Positions 12,141 to 24,164 of a stretch of 60,000 bases of DNA are shown in pieces. A model generated the notes under the pieces. It had not been told where the DNA came from. It saw only the letters and a list, made by a program, of their open reading frames with translations, and searched no databases. Position 1 is the first letter of the stretch; every line of letters starts with the position of its first letter. A program made the translations under genes and the position numbers. The stretch spans positions 12,462,501 through 12,522,500 of the forward strand of contig NC_088320.1 of assembly GCF_910592395.1 (NCBI RefSeq). The letters run 5' to 3'. This stretch comes from Lineus longissimus. Its lineage: Eukaryota > Nemertea > Pilidiophora > Heteronemertea > Lineidae.

Positions 12141-12842
12141 ATTAGCTCCTTTTGCACTGAGAAAGGTGTTATTAAAGTTTCTGTGGAATGCAGCAAGCCA
12201 CTTTTGTTGTAGGCTGCCATTTGGTGGCAATATTGGAACTATAAAGCAAAAGTACCAGTTTTAGTGGAATTGTATCTTTCAAACCAATTATTTGATTTCG
12301 ATCAAATTTGGAGTACATTTTCACTGAATCAAAGCTAAAACTTATTTCAGTTCTAATCAGCAATCTATTCAATTTAAAAAGTGTGCCAGACAAGACAAAA
12401 GTCTGTTCAAAAACAGTATGATCTGTGAATTAAATGTTGGTTTAGCCATTCACCAATAGGTGTCCTTCCTGTCTAAGACATCAATCAAGCATGACAAGAC
12501 ATTGCCATGTGGCATGACATTTAAAAAAATCTGTTTTAATCCAACACATCCTGCATTTTGTAAGTATGATGATGGCAATATGTTATAGATAAGACTGATA
12601 TAATTTTGTAAGACATGCAATTTTTTAATCTCGGGGCTTAAAAAAACTATAAAAGATCATAAAATGTGAGATGGGTGTGGCAATTGTTGAACACACAGTG
12701 CATGCATGCATGCATCAAACAAACTGCATGCTAAAGTGGACAAGCCCACACCCTGTTCACCAAATGATCTTGCCTTGAGAACTGACCCGCCTACACAATA
12801 CTTTTGCAGTTCTTCCCTTTCCTTTAGTTTGCTGCTTTGAAG

Positions 12843-15800
12843 ATGGCCTCATCAGTCTCAGAGACAGAGTATGAGAAATGCTGTTTTTTCTCGGATCTTC
12901 AAAACTGTGGGGCTCACAAAAAGAGTCGCAAGACTGGTATTTGTCAGGTGGCGGACTTGAATGCTGAGGTGAACAATCACATCAGGAATCTTGGACTGAC
13001 AGTAACAGACAACATCGAGTTAAATGAAAAAACACTTATTGAAAACCGTGCAGGCAGAGATCTCTTCGCTGACAAGTTCATTTGTGCCCATCACAGATTT
13101 TCGTTTGGTATCTATTGGAAAAGTCCAGCAATTTGCCAACATCCAGAACATCCAAGAGTTGATTTTCAATCTAAAAAAGCCCGTCTTGCCACCAGACCTG
13201 CTACTCTAAAGCTTGCACAGGAAATATCTGAAAAATACCAAGTAAAGTTCCCAATCGGTGGACCGATATGTTCAAAGCATCGCGCGCCAGTGACCTACGT
13301 TCAAGTTGCCCATGACAACCGGGGTGAAGATGGGCCTGTTGACGATGATGCAGATGATGAAAACCAAGGAGGTGTACCTGATAATGTCGATGATGATACA
13401 ATGTTTGCAGGTGGGTCGCAGGAGGAACTTCATGAATATGTTGACAACTTGATTCACAAGGAAAGCGTCAGTCCAATGAAGTACCAGGTGAAGTCACCTG
13501 TCCATACCTTGGCTCCCTCAACAGTACGCTACCTTGGGCGAAAGTACAAACAGTATCAGGCAGAATTCAGAGCAACTTTGTGTGAGAAAATTGCTCCAGG
13601 GCAGGGCCAAATACTTGAGCAGATGCTTTCCAATTCTGATCGAGAATCCGAAGATGATGAGTTTGACGACTTCCTTGAAAATCTCTGTCAGGCGTACGAA
13701 GACTGCACATCAGAAAAGTCGAGAATCGCCGTCCTGTCAATGGTTCCAGTTGACAAATACAGCAAACAGAAGATGATAGATGTTTTTCAGTGTACGAAAT
13801 ATCAAATTGAAAAGGCCCGGAAACAGAAGGACATGTATGGACCAGCTGGTATAATCCCAGAAAAACATTGGAGTCGCCAAAAACTTGATCATGGCAAGGC
13901 TGAGCATTTTTTGGACTATCTTTTTGACTCGGGGGCTCTGCAGGATGTTGCTTATGGGACTACTACCCTGAAGTACGACTCGGGAGACAAGCAGACTGTG
14001 CCACATGCTGTGATAACGTCTCTGAAAAGTCATGTGATCTTTGACTATCAAGGCTACTGCAAAGATGTCGACTTCCAACCACTTTCCAAATCGACATTAT
14101 GGAACATCCTTGACGCAATCAAACCAAGCCAGCGATGTGCACTAGGTGGTTTGGATAACACTACAGCTGATGGTTTAGAAGGTATTGATGGATTAATGGG
14201 ACTGGTAGAAAAGGAAGATCTAGGATTTGATGATAGGAAAGTGGTTAAGCACAAACTGGAATCTGGGAAGCGATATATCAAAATGGCCTATAAAATGCAC
14301 TGTGAGGATGTCAGCACATGTGCAACACACTGTTGTCAGTTTGCCCTGAGCAATTCGAAAGATGAGAATTTCAAGAGCGTCACCTGTACCCATGTGCATG
14401 AAATGTCATGCCCAGATTGCAGCAACCTGATTGATACCCTCGATGATATACAGTTGCAGTGTGACAAGAAGGGTGACCCTGAACTGTCATATGATGTTAG
14501 CCGCTATATCAGCATGGTACTAGAGTGGTTTCGACATTCCCTAAGAGGGGTTCAACAGGACAAGGCGAAACGTGACGCGATGAAATACCTCGACAATACC
14601 TCTTGCACTGTTTGGCTGAAAGATTGGGCACAAAAGGTGCTCCCACAGAGTTTTAGAGAAAAGCAGTCAGACTACTTTGGCAAGAAGGGGATGTCTCTGG
14701 CAGTTGACGTATTTTTCCAAAAGAACAGTAGTGGGAAACTGTCCAAGCTTGTCTATTTCACTGTACTCTTTAGATGCGATCAGGATATGTTGTCGACATT
14801 GAATGTGGCAGACCATGTCATAAAGCAGTACATGACTGATAATCCTTTGGTGACAAAGCTTTTCATCAAGTCTGACAACGCAGGGTGTTATGCAGCAGCA
14901 TCAGCATTTGAAGCAGAGTATAGGATATGCAAGAAGTACGGCGTTGAGCTTGTGCGACATGATTTTAATGAGCCCCAATGTGGCAAAGATCAAGCGGACC
15001 GTGAAAGCGCAATAGCCCGAAAGCTGATGAGAGCTTATGTTGATGCCGGAAACGACCTGTTGAGTGCAGAAGATGTGAAGTTGGCCATTCAGTTCAAGTC
15101 TGGTGTTCCCAATGCCAAAGTGTCCGTCATTGAAATCGACAAAACGCGTTCAGATGCTACTCGGGCAAAGATTCCGAACAGTCAGTCCATCCATTCAATC
15201 AAATTTCTCGAAGAAGGAATGATTGTTTGGCAATACTATGGTATTGGCGAAGGAAAACTAGTCAGTTACTCGACCTCTCCCTTTGAATTCATCTCTGGAG
15301 TGGATGAGATCAGTCCCTTTACTTCTCAAAGAAATGACACCCAAAACCTAGCAATGGGCTCCAAGCACCGTCAGGATCGATCGTACTGTTCTCTGATATT
15401 CTGTTCAGACAGCGGATGTTCCCAAGAATTTGAGACTCAAGAGGACTTGGAGGAGCATTTGATCTCAGGTGATCATACCTATTCCGAAGTCAAGTCTGGG
15501 ATGGACACTGTACGGTCATCATTTGCCCAACGAATCAACACCAACTCAATGCTGCACAGCCATACCATAACTCCAGCCTTAGAAGTCAGCTTTGATCCCA
15601 CTCAATCGATTCATGCGCCCCTTGTCAGTTTTGAGGGCTGGGCTCTGAAACCGAAACGAAAACAGACACGACTAAATGTGAAACAGAAAAGCTTTGTTCT
15701 AGGATGCTTCCTGAAAGGAGAGACGACAGGGAAAAAGACCACTGCTGAGAACGTTGTCAAACTGATGCGATCTGCAAAGGATGCACAAGGCGCAAAGATG

Positions 15801-16545
15801 TTTTCACCAGAAGAATACTTAGCAAGAGATCAAGTTATATCACAGTTCTCTCAATTTATGGCCAAGAAGAAACGAGGTGGAACACTTGAAATCCCAGAAG
15901 CTGACCCAACTGATGATGGTAGTGACAATGAGGATGAAGAGAATGAGCAGATTGATGAAGAGTTAGAAAGTGTTCAGGTAACATCAATTCCATCCGATTT
16001 GAGTGAAACAATATCCTCGACAATTTTCTTTTTACCGAAAAAGATTCTACATCGATGTTTTACCTCCAGGAATCTGATCTTCAAGCAGAGCAACATATCA
16101 TAGTTGATGAGTTGATCAACGATTTTCACGAAGAAAACATGGGGGAAATGGAGTACCATGCAGGAGATTACGCAATCATACAGTGTGGAGAGAAGGCATA
16201 TGTTGGGATGGTACAAGCTGTTGATGGCGAACTTTGCCACATAAAATACATGAGACGAACAGGTAATTATGGAATCGTGATGGATGATTCTTCCCCAATG
16301 GAAATCGAAAATACGACATATTTTTCAACCATATGCCCATAGTTTGATAGTATACATGTCAGTAATATTAGCTGGTACTTTTCTGTATTGCAGGATTGTA
16401 TTTTGGATGGCTTGATGATGAACATGCATCTTGGCAGGACAAGGATGACATTCGCGCTAGATTATCAGCACCATCCATTGATCGCCGTGGACATTACATA
16501 TTCTCAAAGAAAGATGACCAGAACATGAAACTATATAAACTGTAG
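12843..16545 (+). CDS. DDD-type transposase with C2H2 finger and C-terminal SH3/Tudor-like domain
   Basis: Exons 12843-15977, 16070-16262 and 16394-16545 join at GT/AG borders in phases 0 and 1 to 1,160 codons with no internal stop. The true start is ATG at 12843 (MASSVSETEYEK); an upstream TTG is not needed. The N-terminal third is cysteine/histidine-rich (CQHPEHPRVD, CSKHRAPV). Acidic DDDADDE follows near residue 170. The RNase H-like core has LAVDVFF (Asp622), IKSDNAGCY (Asp678) and GKDQADRES (Asp719). A C2H2 finger (FCSDSGC...LEEHLISGDH) lies near residues 852-880. Exons 2-3 encode DYAIIQCGEKAYVGMV...IKYMRRTGLYFGW, a small beta-barrel-like domain that resembles the C-terminus of the 921-residue protein at 23028-20030. 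It transposes the surrounding 6.2-kb element. Catalytic residues are proposed by alignment by eye with that relative. Confidence 0.8.
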
Positions 16546-16866
16546 TTCACTGTTTAGATGTGATGATCCAGTTGGACAGTTTGGCCCTAATGGCATACTA
16601 ACTATTTTGATAGTAATTTGCTAAATTTCTGCTGACATTTAAATATTGGTGAAGTTTTACACCATATTCATTGTAAAAGTGTTTAAGTTTCTGAGATACT
16701 GGTGATTTCATGGTAATTTTTGAATACTTTTGATTTTGAATAAACGGTTCATGATATAAAGGTCAAATTGCTCCTTTTTCTGTCAAATTTCAATTTTGCC
16801 ACCAAGTAGCTTGCCACCTTGACCTAAAACTCACAAAAAATACTTTCTTTAACGTAAGGAAGTTAG

Positions 16867-17623
16867 CCTGTAAGTTTCATGAATATCGGAGAAAGTTCAC
16901 AGTTTACCATTTTTGGCCTTTTTGTCTAGAGTCCCGACAAAAAACGGTGCAAAAAGGGTTAATACGCAAACCAGCCATGAAACCCTCCTAACCACTGGTA
17001 CTAGAGATGCTGGGGGACCATTTGAGCTATATTTGATCAATTTTGACTAAGGGCGCATGGAGAACTTGTTGTGCGAAAAGGTGGTAATTTCACCTTTTGG
17101 CGGCAAAAAGCGCCCCCTATACTTGTGCGCCCAAAGTCAGCCGCCGTAAATTTCCTTTAAATCAAAGCAGTAGGTGCTAATGTATCATAATACGCATGAA
17201 ACACCCTGGCTGACTTAGGGCGCAAACCACACAACCTCTCTGAAGGTGTGTGTAATTGCGAAATGTCGCGTTTTGCAGCGCCACCTATGGGCTGCGCCCT
17301 AAGTCAGCCGCCAAAATTTTCACATTTTCTGAAAGTCAATACCCAATAGACTTACACGCATGAAAATCTGTGTGGCTCACTAAGGGCGCACAGAAATACC
17401 AGCATTTGAAAACCACATTTTGGTTATTTTGCCATTTAGGCCCATTTTGACCCCAATATTCCAGGGGCCCCTAAAAAAAAAGCGGACCCTAATGAGGATA
17501 GAAAATGTGATTTCCGTCCGTTATTAACATATATCTACCAATATAAAAATTTTGGAAGAAATCTGAGAGGGTCATGAATCACCCTCTAATAGGATCTTGC
17601 CTGATTCTTATAAAAACTGGCTC
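16867..17623 (-). repeat. Right long terminal inverted repeat of the TTAA element
   Basis: Reverse-complement match of 11395-12140, with a small extra stretch near 17590 (GATCTTG...TAATAG). It starts just after the transposase 3' UTR and ends at TTAA (17624). Confidence 0.85.
17044..17390. promoter_or_regulatory. Mirror array of five alternating GCGCCCTAAGTCAGCC motifs (right end)
   Basis: Copies lie at 17044-17057 (-), 17126-17142 (+), 17208-17224 (-), 17293-17309 (+) and 17374-17390 (-), with centres 81-85 bp apart. It is the mirror of the left array, so the ends are symmetric. Confidence 0.65.
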
Positions 17624-17653
17624 TTAAGGCATGAAAGGCTAAAAATGACTTAC

Positions 17654-18137
17654 CAAGACTTACTGACAGCTTTTAATCTTGCGGTCAGAAGTTGTGACTT
17701 CGCCCCAGCAATATTCAGCCTAACGTTTTTGTGTATCTCTTTCCATTTTGCTTCTATTTCGCTCGCAGCATATTTGGTCTTCAGATCTCCAGAGCCACGA
17801 CATGTACCACGCATCTCATTACACATGTTACAAGCATCAATCATTTCAATGAGTTCAAACGAGTTGACATCCAATACGAAAGCATCATTGAAATTCTCCT
17901 GAAGCATAGTAGTGTACTCCGTCAGCTTTTGGACAGCAAGGTCATTTAGTGAGATCCGGGTGCCGATTGTGTATGGTTTGATCTTCTCGAAAATGCCGGA
18001 AGGCTCTGTGACTGTTTTATGATACTGAATTCCAAATTTGTTTAAGTCTTGATCTGTCCAGTTGCTTCCAGATTCTAAGCCCTCATTCAGGCCTGCCATG
18101 GTCACAGTGCTGAGGCAACACAAATCCCTGTCGACAC
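17654..18137 (-). CDS. Internal exon of a host-like gene (exon A)
   Basis: A 484-nt open exon runs between an AATTTAG acceptor and a TTG|GTAAGT donor, entered in phase 1 and left in phase 2. It encodes DRDLCCLSTVTMAGLNEG...NWTDQDLNKFGIQYH...IGTRISLNDLAVQKL...FELIEMIDACNMC...AASEIEAKWKEIHK...LLTARLKAVSKSW. The composition is helical and the four cysteines around DACNMCNEMRGTC are notable. It joins exon B in phase. I do not recognise the family. A possible preceding coding end at 26233 (DDDLKR|GTGAGT, phase 1) would give an in-phase ...DDDLKR-GVDRDL junction, but support is weak. It could belong to the RFX-kinase gene downstream. Confidence 0.6.
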
Positions 18138-18708
18138 CTAAATTGTGAGATAAAAAAAGCCTGTCCTGAGTAAAAAGAATTAATTATATCATAATTCCTA
18201 ACTTATTTCATTCTTCAAGCACAATTTCAAAAGTCTCATTTTATGTCTGTGGATTCTTGACCTACAATGACCTATACTATTACTACATGTACAATGCTAA
18301 GGATCTGAAAGCTATGGATGGATACATCATGTACATGTAACATTGTTTATAAAATAAATTATTTTGACGTCATGCATTAAACTAAGATAGCTCGTTTTGT
18401 GCCTAACAGACTACAGAGGATGGCGTAATGTCGAAAGTTCGTTGTTGGCTTCAGTTGCCTATCTTGAATCGACTTTTAGAATAAAACCTGAATACAGCTT
18501 TGGTACAAAATCATGTACTATTGGCATGATTGGTAAAGCATCAATGCAACATAAGACTTGTTAGGGAAATACATTATCAACACAAGACCGGTTTCTCACA
18601 ACTTTTCTCAATGAAACCATATTGAAAAGATATTGGATGCGTGCAAGATCGTGAAAAATGTTCATGACGTCGTCAGATATCCATCTTTACATTGGGTCAT
18701 TGTACATG
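18138..18708. other. Intron sequence without recognised features
   Basis: AT-rich unique-looking sequence. I saw no exon, repeat array or element end in it. Confidence 0.3.
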
Positions 18709-18710
18709 TA

Positions 18711-19173
18711 CCGTATTTTCCGGATTATCCCCCGCACTGCCCTATGACCCGCACCCCCTTTGACCATTACCTAAAGCCACGCAAGACCCGCACCTGATTA
18801 TGACCCGCACTGCTCCAAGACCCGCATTCTCCAAAAATAGTAAGCCATTCATTGATGTTGACATCCTAGAACCGCCATGTTTTTTTTAATTGTTAACCAA
18901 AGTGGATCAATTCCAGCATGGCCGTAACTATTTTCCCTAGCGGAGACATCACAAACTATGCGATCATGGCGGAAATATTGGTTGAAAACAATGCGAAAAC
19001 GATGGACATAAATCCTTATCAAGTAACCAGTTTGGTCCCCTTTTTTTTCTTTGGGGTTGGGGCTTATCCCTCTCAGAATCCACGCAAGACCCGCACCTTT
19101 GTATTACCCGCACCCCCACTTTTTGGGCCTGTTTGAGGGCAAAAAGCCGCGGGTCATACGCCGGAAAATACGG
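18711..19173. mobile_element. TA-flanked MITE with CCGTATTTTCCGG ends and ACCCGCA repeats
   Basis: The element begins CCGTATTTTCCGG (18711) and ends CCGGAAAATACGG (19173), with TA on each side (18709-18710, 19174-19175). Inside, the word ACCCGCA recurs about eight times near both ends. A TA duplication is the rule for Tc1/mariner elements, so I infer a mariner-type MITE. This terminal sequence is, from memory, widespread in aquatic animals. Confidence 0.7.
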
Positions 19174-19284
19174 TAGTTTCCGGGCATGCCGGGCAAAAAA
19201 ATATGGAAGAAAGAAATTATTGGCAAGAATGTAGCCAAAATGTGCCAAATTTCAAGATAAGGGCGATTTTCAGCAAAGTGTACC

Positions 19285-19673
19285 GGTAACATAAAAGACA
19301 CTTTTCAGAAATCAAACCTATTTTTTCCTGATAATTTGGCCTGATTTTGCTTATTTAGTGAATTTCTAAGAACACTAAATAAGTTGCAAAGCAAGAACAA
19401 TTCTTAATTACAAGAAAATGCATTTTTAAATTTCATGTGTTGTCTTTTTTGTTACCGAAGTAACAGGAAAGACATGTCTTTGTTGTTACCATGATTTTTT
19501 GGTCGAAATGCTTAAAATAGTTAAAACTGAAATAATAACTTTTCTATCTATTTCAGAAACATTGCTTCTGATAAACTGCACTTTGTTTCAGGAACAGATA
19601 TTGAATTGTTAAAGGGGAAATGCGTTATGTCTGTCGAGTAACAAAAAAGACATATTATGGTAACAAGAAGGAC
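19285..19673. promoter_or_regulatory. Subterminal GTAACAAAAAAGAC repeats, left side
   Basis: Copies of GTAACAA(A/G)AAAGAC or its reverse complement lie at about 19285, 19441, 19460, 19475, 19638 and 19659. The pair around 19441-19490 is in mixed orientation. Probably binding sites for the transposase at 23028-20030. Confidence 0.55.
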
Positions 19674-20029
19674 AAACTATGACAATGACGTTTTAATAAA
19701 TTTTTATTTAACAAGTTTTAAAATATTTTCAACTTCCAAAGTTCACATAACAATTAACAATAGAAAAAAACCCTTTTAAAAAATAAAACAAGTTCTTCAA
19801 TGAACCAAACAAAACCAAATAACAGTTAAAACTATTTTTATGAACAGGTTAAAAAAAATTGCCTCTTCTCTCTGTCACACGTCTGACCAGTTTTAGAGCA
19901 ATATCAGTGTATAGTAAAAAGGAACAAGAACTATACTAAGCATGAACAGTATAAAAGACTAAACATGTTCAGAAAAACTTGGAAACTACTCTACATCAAT
20001 GCAATGATCGTACGACACCTCAGGCTCAG

Positions 20030-23028
20030 TTACATAGCTTCTTTTCCCATCGATAGCATCATCTTTGTTAGAGCAGTGGCTAATTCACTGTCAAGAGTGA
20101 AAGGTGGGGGGCCATCAAATACTACCTTATCAATTATGAACTTTTTTTCAACTGTCAAAATATCATCTCTCCTTGGCCAGTCATAGGTATGCTGGGTGCG
20201 ACTGCCAACACGCTCCAGGAATTTGATTTTGACATTTTCTTCATCAATCAAAATGTCAATAAGCCTCCCAATGTAGAAATTGCGGGTTTGCCCCCGTGTG
20301 AAAAGGACCGCATAGAAATTCTGTTCTTCTAGTCTTAACTCACTGGCATGACTGGGCTCTTTTTCTTCACTCACTACTGTTGTCTCAATATTCTCAGGTA
20401 CTTCAGTGCAGTGGTTGTTGCCCTTTTCACTACGCCAAACCTTCCACAGCATATATTCCTGCTGTTGTTCTGGAGACAAAGTGGAAAGGTCATCAACCAC
20501 AACATCAAACCCTTCTATCAAACGCTTCTCAAACAGATTCTTCTGCACCATACTAAGCTGGGCTTCTATCTTTTCTATTGCTGTTGAGCTATGCTGGCTG
20601 CTGTTTGGAATTATTGGGAACTCAATTTGTTCAGGTGAATGGCAGGTACATACACCACAAGACCCCTTGCAGTAACACGACAGGGTGCGATGTCTGAAGC
20701 AACCAGGAGATGCGACATGAATTTGGTGTATTTTAAGGGTTCCTTTGACAGATTTGATCTCATTCTCAATTCCATCTAAACTTGACTCAACACCAGACAT
20801 GTCTTCTGTAGTGACAACAAACAACTTGACATTCAAATTACCATCTAACTCTTTGAGCATGCTTTCCAGGTCTGATACATCCCTACCATATGCTACCGCA
20901 CGATCTGCAGCATTTTTAATGGTTGCCCCAACACCATCTGCCGGACCCTTGCCATGACCACTCTCTAGGAAGTTCCATGAAACAAATTCGAATCCAAGAT
21001 GGAATGGAATGTTACTCAGTAGACAGAAATTTGTTCTATTTCTGTATTGACTGGTTGGTCCGTCAGATACAAAGTGAAGTTTCTTAACACCTCTTGCCCT
21101 AATGTCATTGAGGACTGGATTCAAATGGGCCCAAATTGGGGCTGCCCCATGTCGTGTGTCAGAACTCAGTGTACAATAACACTTGACTGAATTATGAAAT
21201 GCTACATGACAGGTATGCAATGAAATTTGTCTTTTTGAAGCACCAAAGTGCATGCTCATTATTTCCTTCGACAGTTTACATTCATAATTTTCAGAGAAAT
21301 CAACCTGAAGCACACACTCATCAGGTGTAATTGAACTTCTGAGATTCCTGATCTGACTGTACTGGTGGTGCACCCTAAACTGATGAGGCATGAGTTCCTT
21401 GAGCTTCGTTTCAAATAAATCACATACATTTTTAACAGTATCATGCAGCAAATCCTTACAGTGAACATTCACACTGATTTCCTGACCCTTGGTGGTGGAT
21501 CGTATTTCTGTCTTGCTTTGCCATTGATAATAATCAATGGGATCAGGAAATGACTGAGGTACTAGGTCAGTGTAGATGTTCCTCATTCCATCTTTACAGC
21601 TTTCACATTTCAAATACATGCATTTGAGCTCAGAAGGAGAACAGACAATAGATTCGACAATGTCATGGATGTTGTCAGTTTTCAGAATTTTCAACTGCCA
21701 GAGCTTGTTGGCTAGCAGCTCGCAGTTTGCATGCAATTTACAAGCTGTGGTATTCCTTGCTTTCAAATTTGGAGGTACCACATAAAAAGGCCGTAGCCTT
21801 GTGAAAGATGTGTACGAAATGCAGAGATTCGGGTTTTCTGCAAGAAACTTAAACCTCAAGTTTTTCAGCGTGTCACACTGGTAGCGCTTTTGTCTTTTCT
21901 CCTTCTTTAGTGTAATTGTTTCCCTTTTGCCAGATGCAGGCCTACTAACATCATCCCTATGGAAAAAATCAATGACCAGTTTAGTGATGGCAGAAGGGGG
22001 TTTGAGGTGTCCCTCATTCAAATGTAATGATTCATTGATTTCATTTCTTCTTTTTCGGAGCTGTCGCCTTGACACTGACAGTTCCTTTTCCGCCTTTTCA
22101 ATCATGCGATACTTTTTCAAGAGTTTCTTTGCACAGTCAACAATAACATTCTTCTTTTTCCTACTCCTGGAGTTACCTTCATTTCTGTTATTCTTGATTC
22201 CACTTTGGACAACAAATCCAAAGGTCAGCTGCTTTTTTATCTCGTCTTTATCCCCTGTTTTGACAAGTTGCTCAGCTTTAGTTGCCGGGGATGCAGGAAC
22301 ACCAGCATGAGTGCATGTACCACTTGCCTGTATTTCTGTATCCATGGGAAGTGTTTTGTTTTTTCGCCTTAGCTTTGCCATTTCTGCTTTCAGTCGTTTT
22401 ATTTCTTCCTTCTGGGCTTTGATCGTGCGGTACGCCTTTTTCGACTCTCTCCGCAGTTTCTTTCGACCTGCAATTTTTTGGTGAGAAGGAACTTGGCCTG
22501 GTGTGACAGCACCAGCTGGGGTTGAAGGAGGGGTGAGGAGTGCCTTCCGACGTTCACAAGCTTGTTTGGCTTCCCTTCTCTGTTCACGTTTTTCTTTTCT
22601 CCATTTATGTCGCAGTGATCGCTGTTCTCGTGGTTGAAGATCACTGATTGTTTTCACCTTTCCTTCAGCCTTGCATTTGCGGTAGCTGAAGAAAAGAAAA
22701 ACTATTCTTACTGAAAAATAAGACACACTATCAACACCAGTTACTACACGGACATCAACCCCTACTTCAATCATCAACTTTAGGCAGCAAGAGAATTTCT
22801 TTAGAAAGACATTTTTCAGATCGGTACTGAAAACAGGGGCAAAACTTCAGCTTTTGCCCCTCCCCTGCTAACTATCATACACTCCCCTGGAAAATGAAAC
22901 TGCCTCTTGTTTACTTACTAAGCTCTCTGTTTTTCTAGAGATGCAGCATATGCCTGTGGATCTTCTTGCTTTCTTTTGGCCCTAAGGGCCCTCATCATCT
23001 GGGTCTTCGTCTTTTTTTTAGGGGGCAT
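20030..23028 (-). CDS. DDD-type transposase, 921 aa, 2 exons, intact
   Basis: Exon 1 is 23028-22919 (ATG CCC CCT, lysine-rich MPPKKKTKTQMM) and exon 2 is 22685-20030. They join in phase 2 at GTAAGT/TTCTTCAG, rebuilding QRAYYRKCKAEGKVK. The product has a strongly basic N-terminus with KREQRR-type runs, a second basic coiled region (KKLLKKYRMIEKAEKELSVS), then a cysteine-containing segment (CMYLKCESCKDG). The core has VDFSENYECK (Asp499), HFVSDGPTSQYRN (Asp578) and HGKGPADGVGA (Asp620). A cysteine cluster CYCKGSCGVCTC follows, and the C-terminus is a small SH3/Tudor-like domain (NFYAVLFT...YIGRLIDIL...IKFLERVG...WPRRDDIL). The GKxxAD motif and C-terminal domain are shared with the 1,159-residue protein at 12843. 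I recognise the family as a widespread metazoan transposon protein and favour a Sola-type assignment, not proven here. Confidence 0.8.
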
Positions 23029-23169
23029 CTTCACACCACTAATCTGGTCCCAGCCACAAACTGAAAAAAATCATTTTTTTATTTTTATATATTTTAGATA
23101 AAAAGGGTGAAATGGGACTGTGTGTTTTGAAGAGAACAGAATTTCTATGGTGGGCCTATTATGTCACAT

Positions 23170-23470
23170 CTTCATCAGTTTGGTGGCAGCAGTGGGTCTG
23201 GGGTGGGGGTCCCATTGTCATAAAAAAAGGTCGGGCACTGGCAGGGGCGGGGCAGACTCTAGGGGTGGTGAAATTCGGGGAGGCCTAGTAAGGGCAAACG
23301 GGTAGGTAGGTAGAGGGGGAGCTGGAGTGGGGTTCCTTTTGGCTTGGGTAGCTATGGGTGGGTTGTGGGGAGAGAGGTAAAAATTTGGGCAGGGTCTGTA
23401 CCGAGGCAGTAGGTAGGAGTAGGTACCTACCTAGGTACCTCTGGTAACCTACCCAGCTCCCCTCTCTTGC
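23170..23470. repeat. G-rich low-complexity stretch
   Basis: Runs of GGGG, GGTAGG and TACCTACC words without a fixed period, including a GGTACCTACCTAGGTACC palindrome near 23422. No coding potential was seen. Confidence 0.4.
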
Positions 23471-23538
23471 TCTTTTTTTAGGCCTGCTCCACTAAAAGGA
23501 ATGAGTGGGTTAAACGATCTAGCCTCTTTACCCAAATT

Positions 23539-24164
23539 TGTCTTTGATGTTACTAGTTGGTCTTTTATGTTACCCCATGAGAGTAACAAGAAAGACAAGT
23601 TATGGTAACAAGAAAGACACACCCAAAAGTTTTTTGGGGAACCCTGTAGAAAATGTAGACACAAACATGCCTTTAATTATGGCAAACTGTGTCAGTTACA
23701 CCATCCAGGTTACTGTTTCAGATTCTTCTTGGTATCCTCCTCTGTTTTGCAGTAACAAAAAAGACGTTCTATTTGTGAGACACATCAGTTTGAAAAACTT
23801 ACCAAGCTATTTTCTCCTCCCAACAGCTTTCTGAATTTCAAAAATGGAGCCAAAATGGATTACTTACATCCTGGTACTTTCAGAAACCAACACTGGTGAC
23901 ATCTATTGAACATTATTTTAATTATTTTCCTCAAACTGTAATGATGGTAACAAAAAAGACATTGACCAACTCAAATTTGCGACATAGGTTTTCAGACTAA
24001 TATTTCTGGAAGAAAACTGGGAAAAGGAGAGCAGAATGTGTTTTATGCAGCTTAACATTACAATAAAACTTATATAAAGTTTTGTATTGAAAAGATTCAC
24101 AGAGAAGTGAGAAAAATCATCTCTAGTAAAAGTGACCCAACTAAATACGGGTAACAAAATGGAC
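23539..24164. promoter_or_regulatory. Subterminal GTAACAAAAAAGAC repeats, right side
   Basis: Copies lie at about 23539 and 23559 (reverse), and at 23583, 23604, 23752, 23946 and 24151 (forward). They match the left-side set across the transposase gene, so they probably mark the two ends of one element. Confidence 0.55.

Larger units (their letters stand above)
11395..17623 (+). mobile_element. 6.2-kb autonomous DNA transposon with TTAA target duplication
   Basis: The element starts GAGCCAGTTTTTATAAGA right after TTAA (11391-11394) and ends with its reverse complement right before TTAA (17624-17627). Long inverted repeats (11395-12140 and 16867-17623) are nearly identical over hundreds of bases, which points to a recent insertion. 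The interior carries one intact transposase gene (12843-16545). TTAA targets are known for piggyBac, Kolobok and Sola3. The ends and the DDD-type transposase fit none of the piggyBac rules, and Sola-type is my best guess. It lies in an intron of the - strand host-like gene, antisense to it. Confidence 0.85.

Noticed and set aside
12837-12842. Upstream TTG as start of the long transposase
   Set aside because: An ATG two codons later (12843) gives MASSV and needs no alternative start.
17597-17949. Plus-strand ORFs over 17.6-17.9 kb
   Set aside because: They are antisense shadows of exon A (18137-17654), which has good splice borders and joins exon B in phase.
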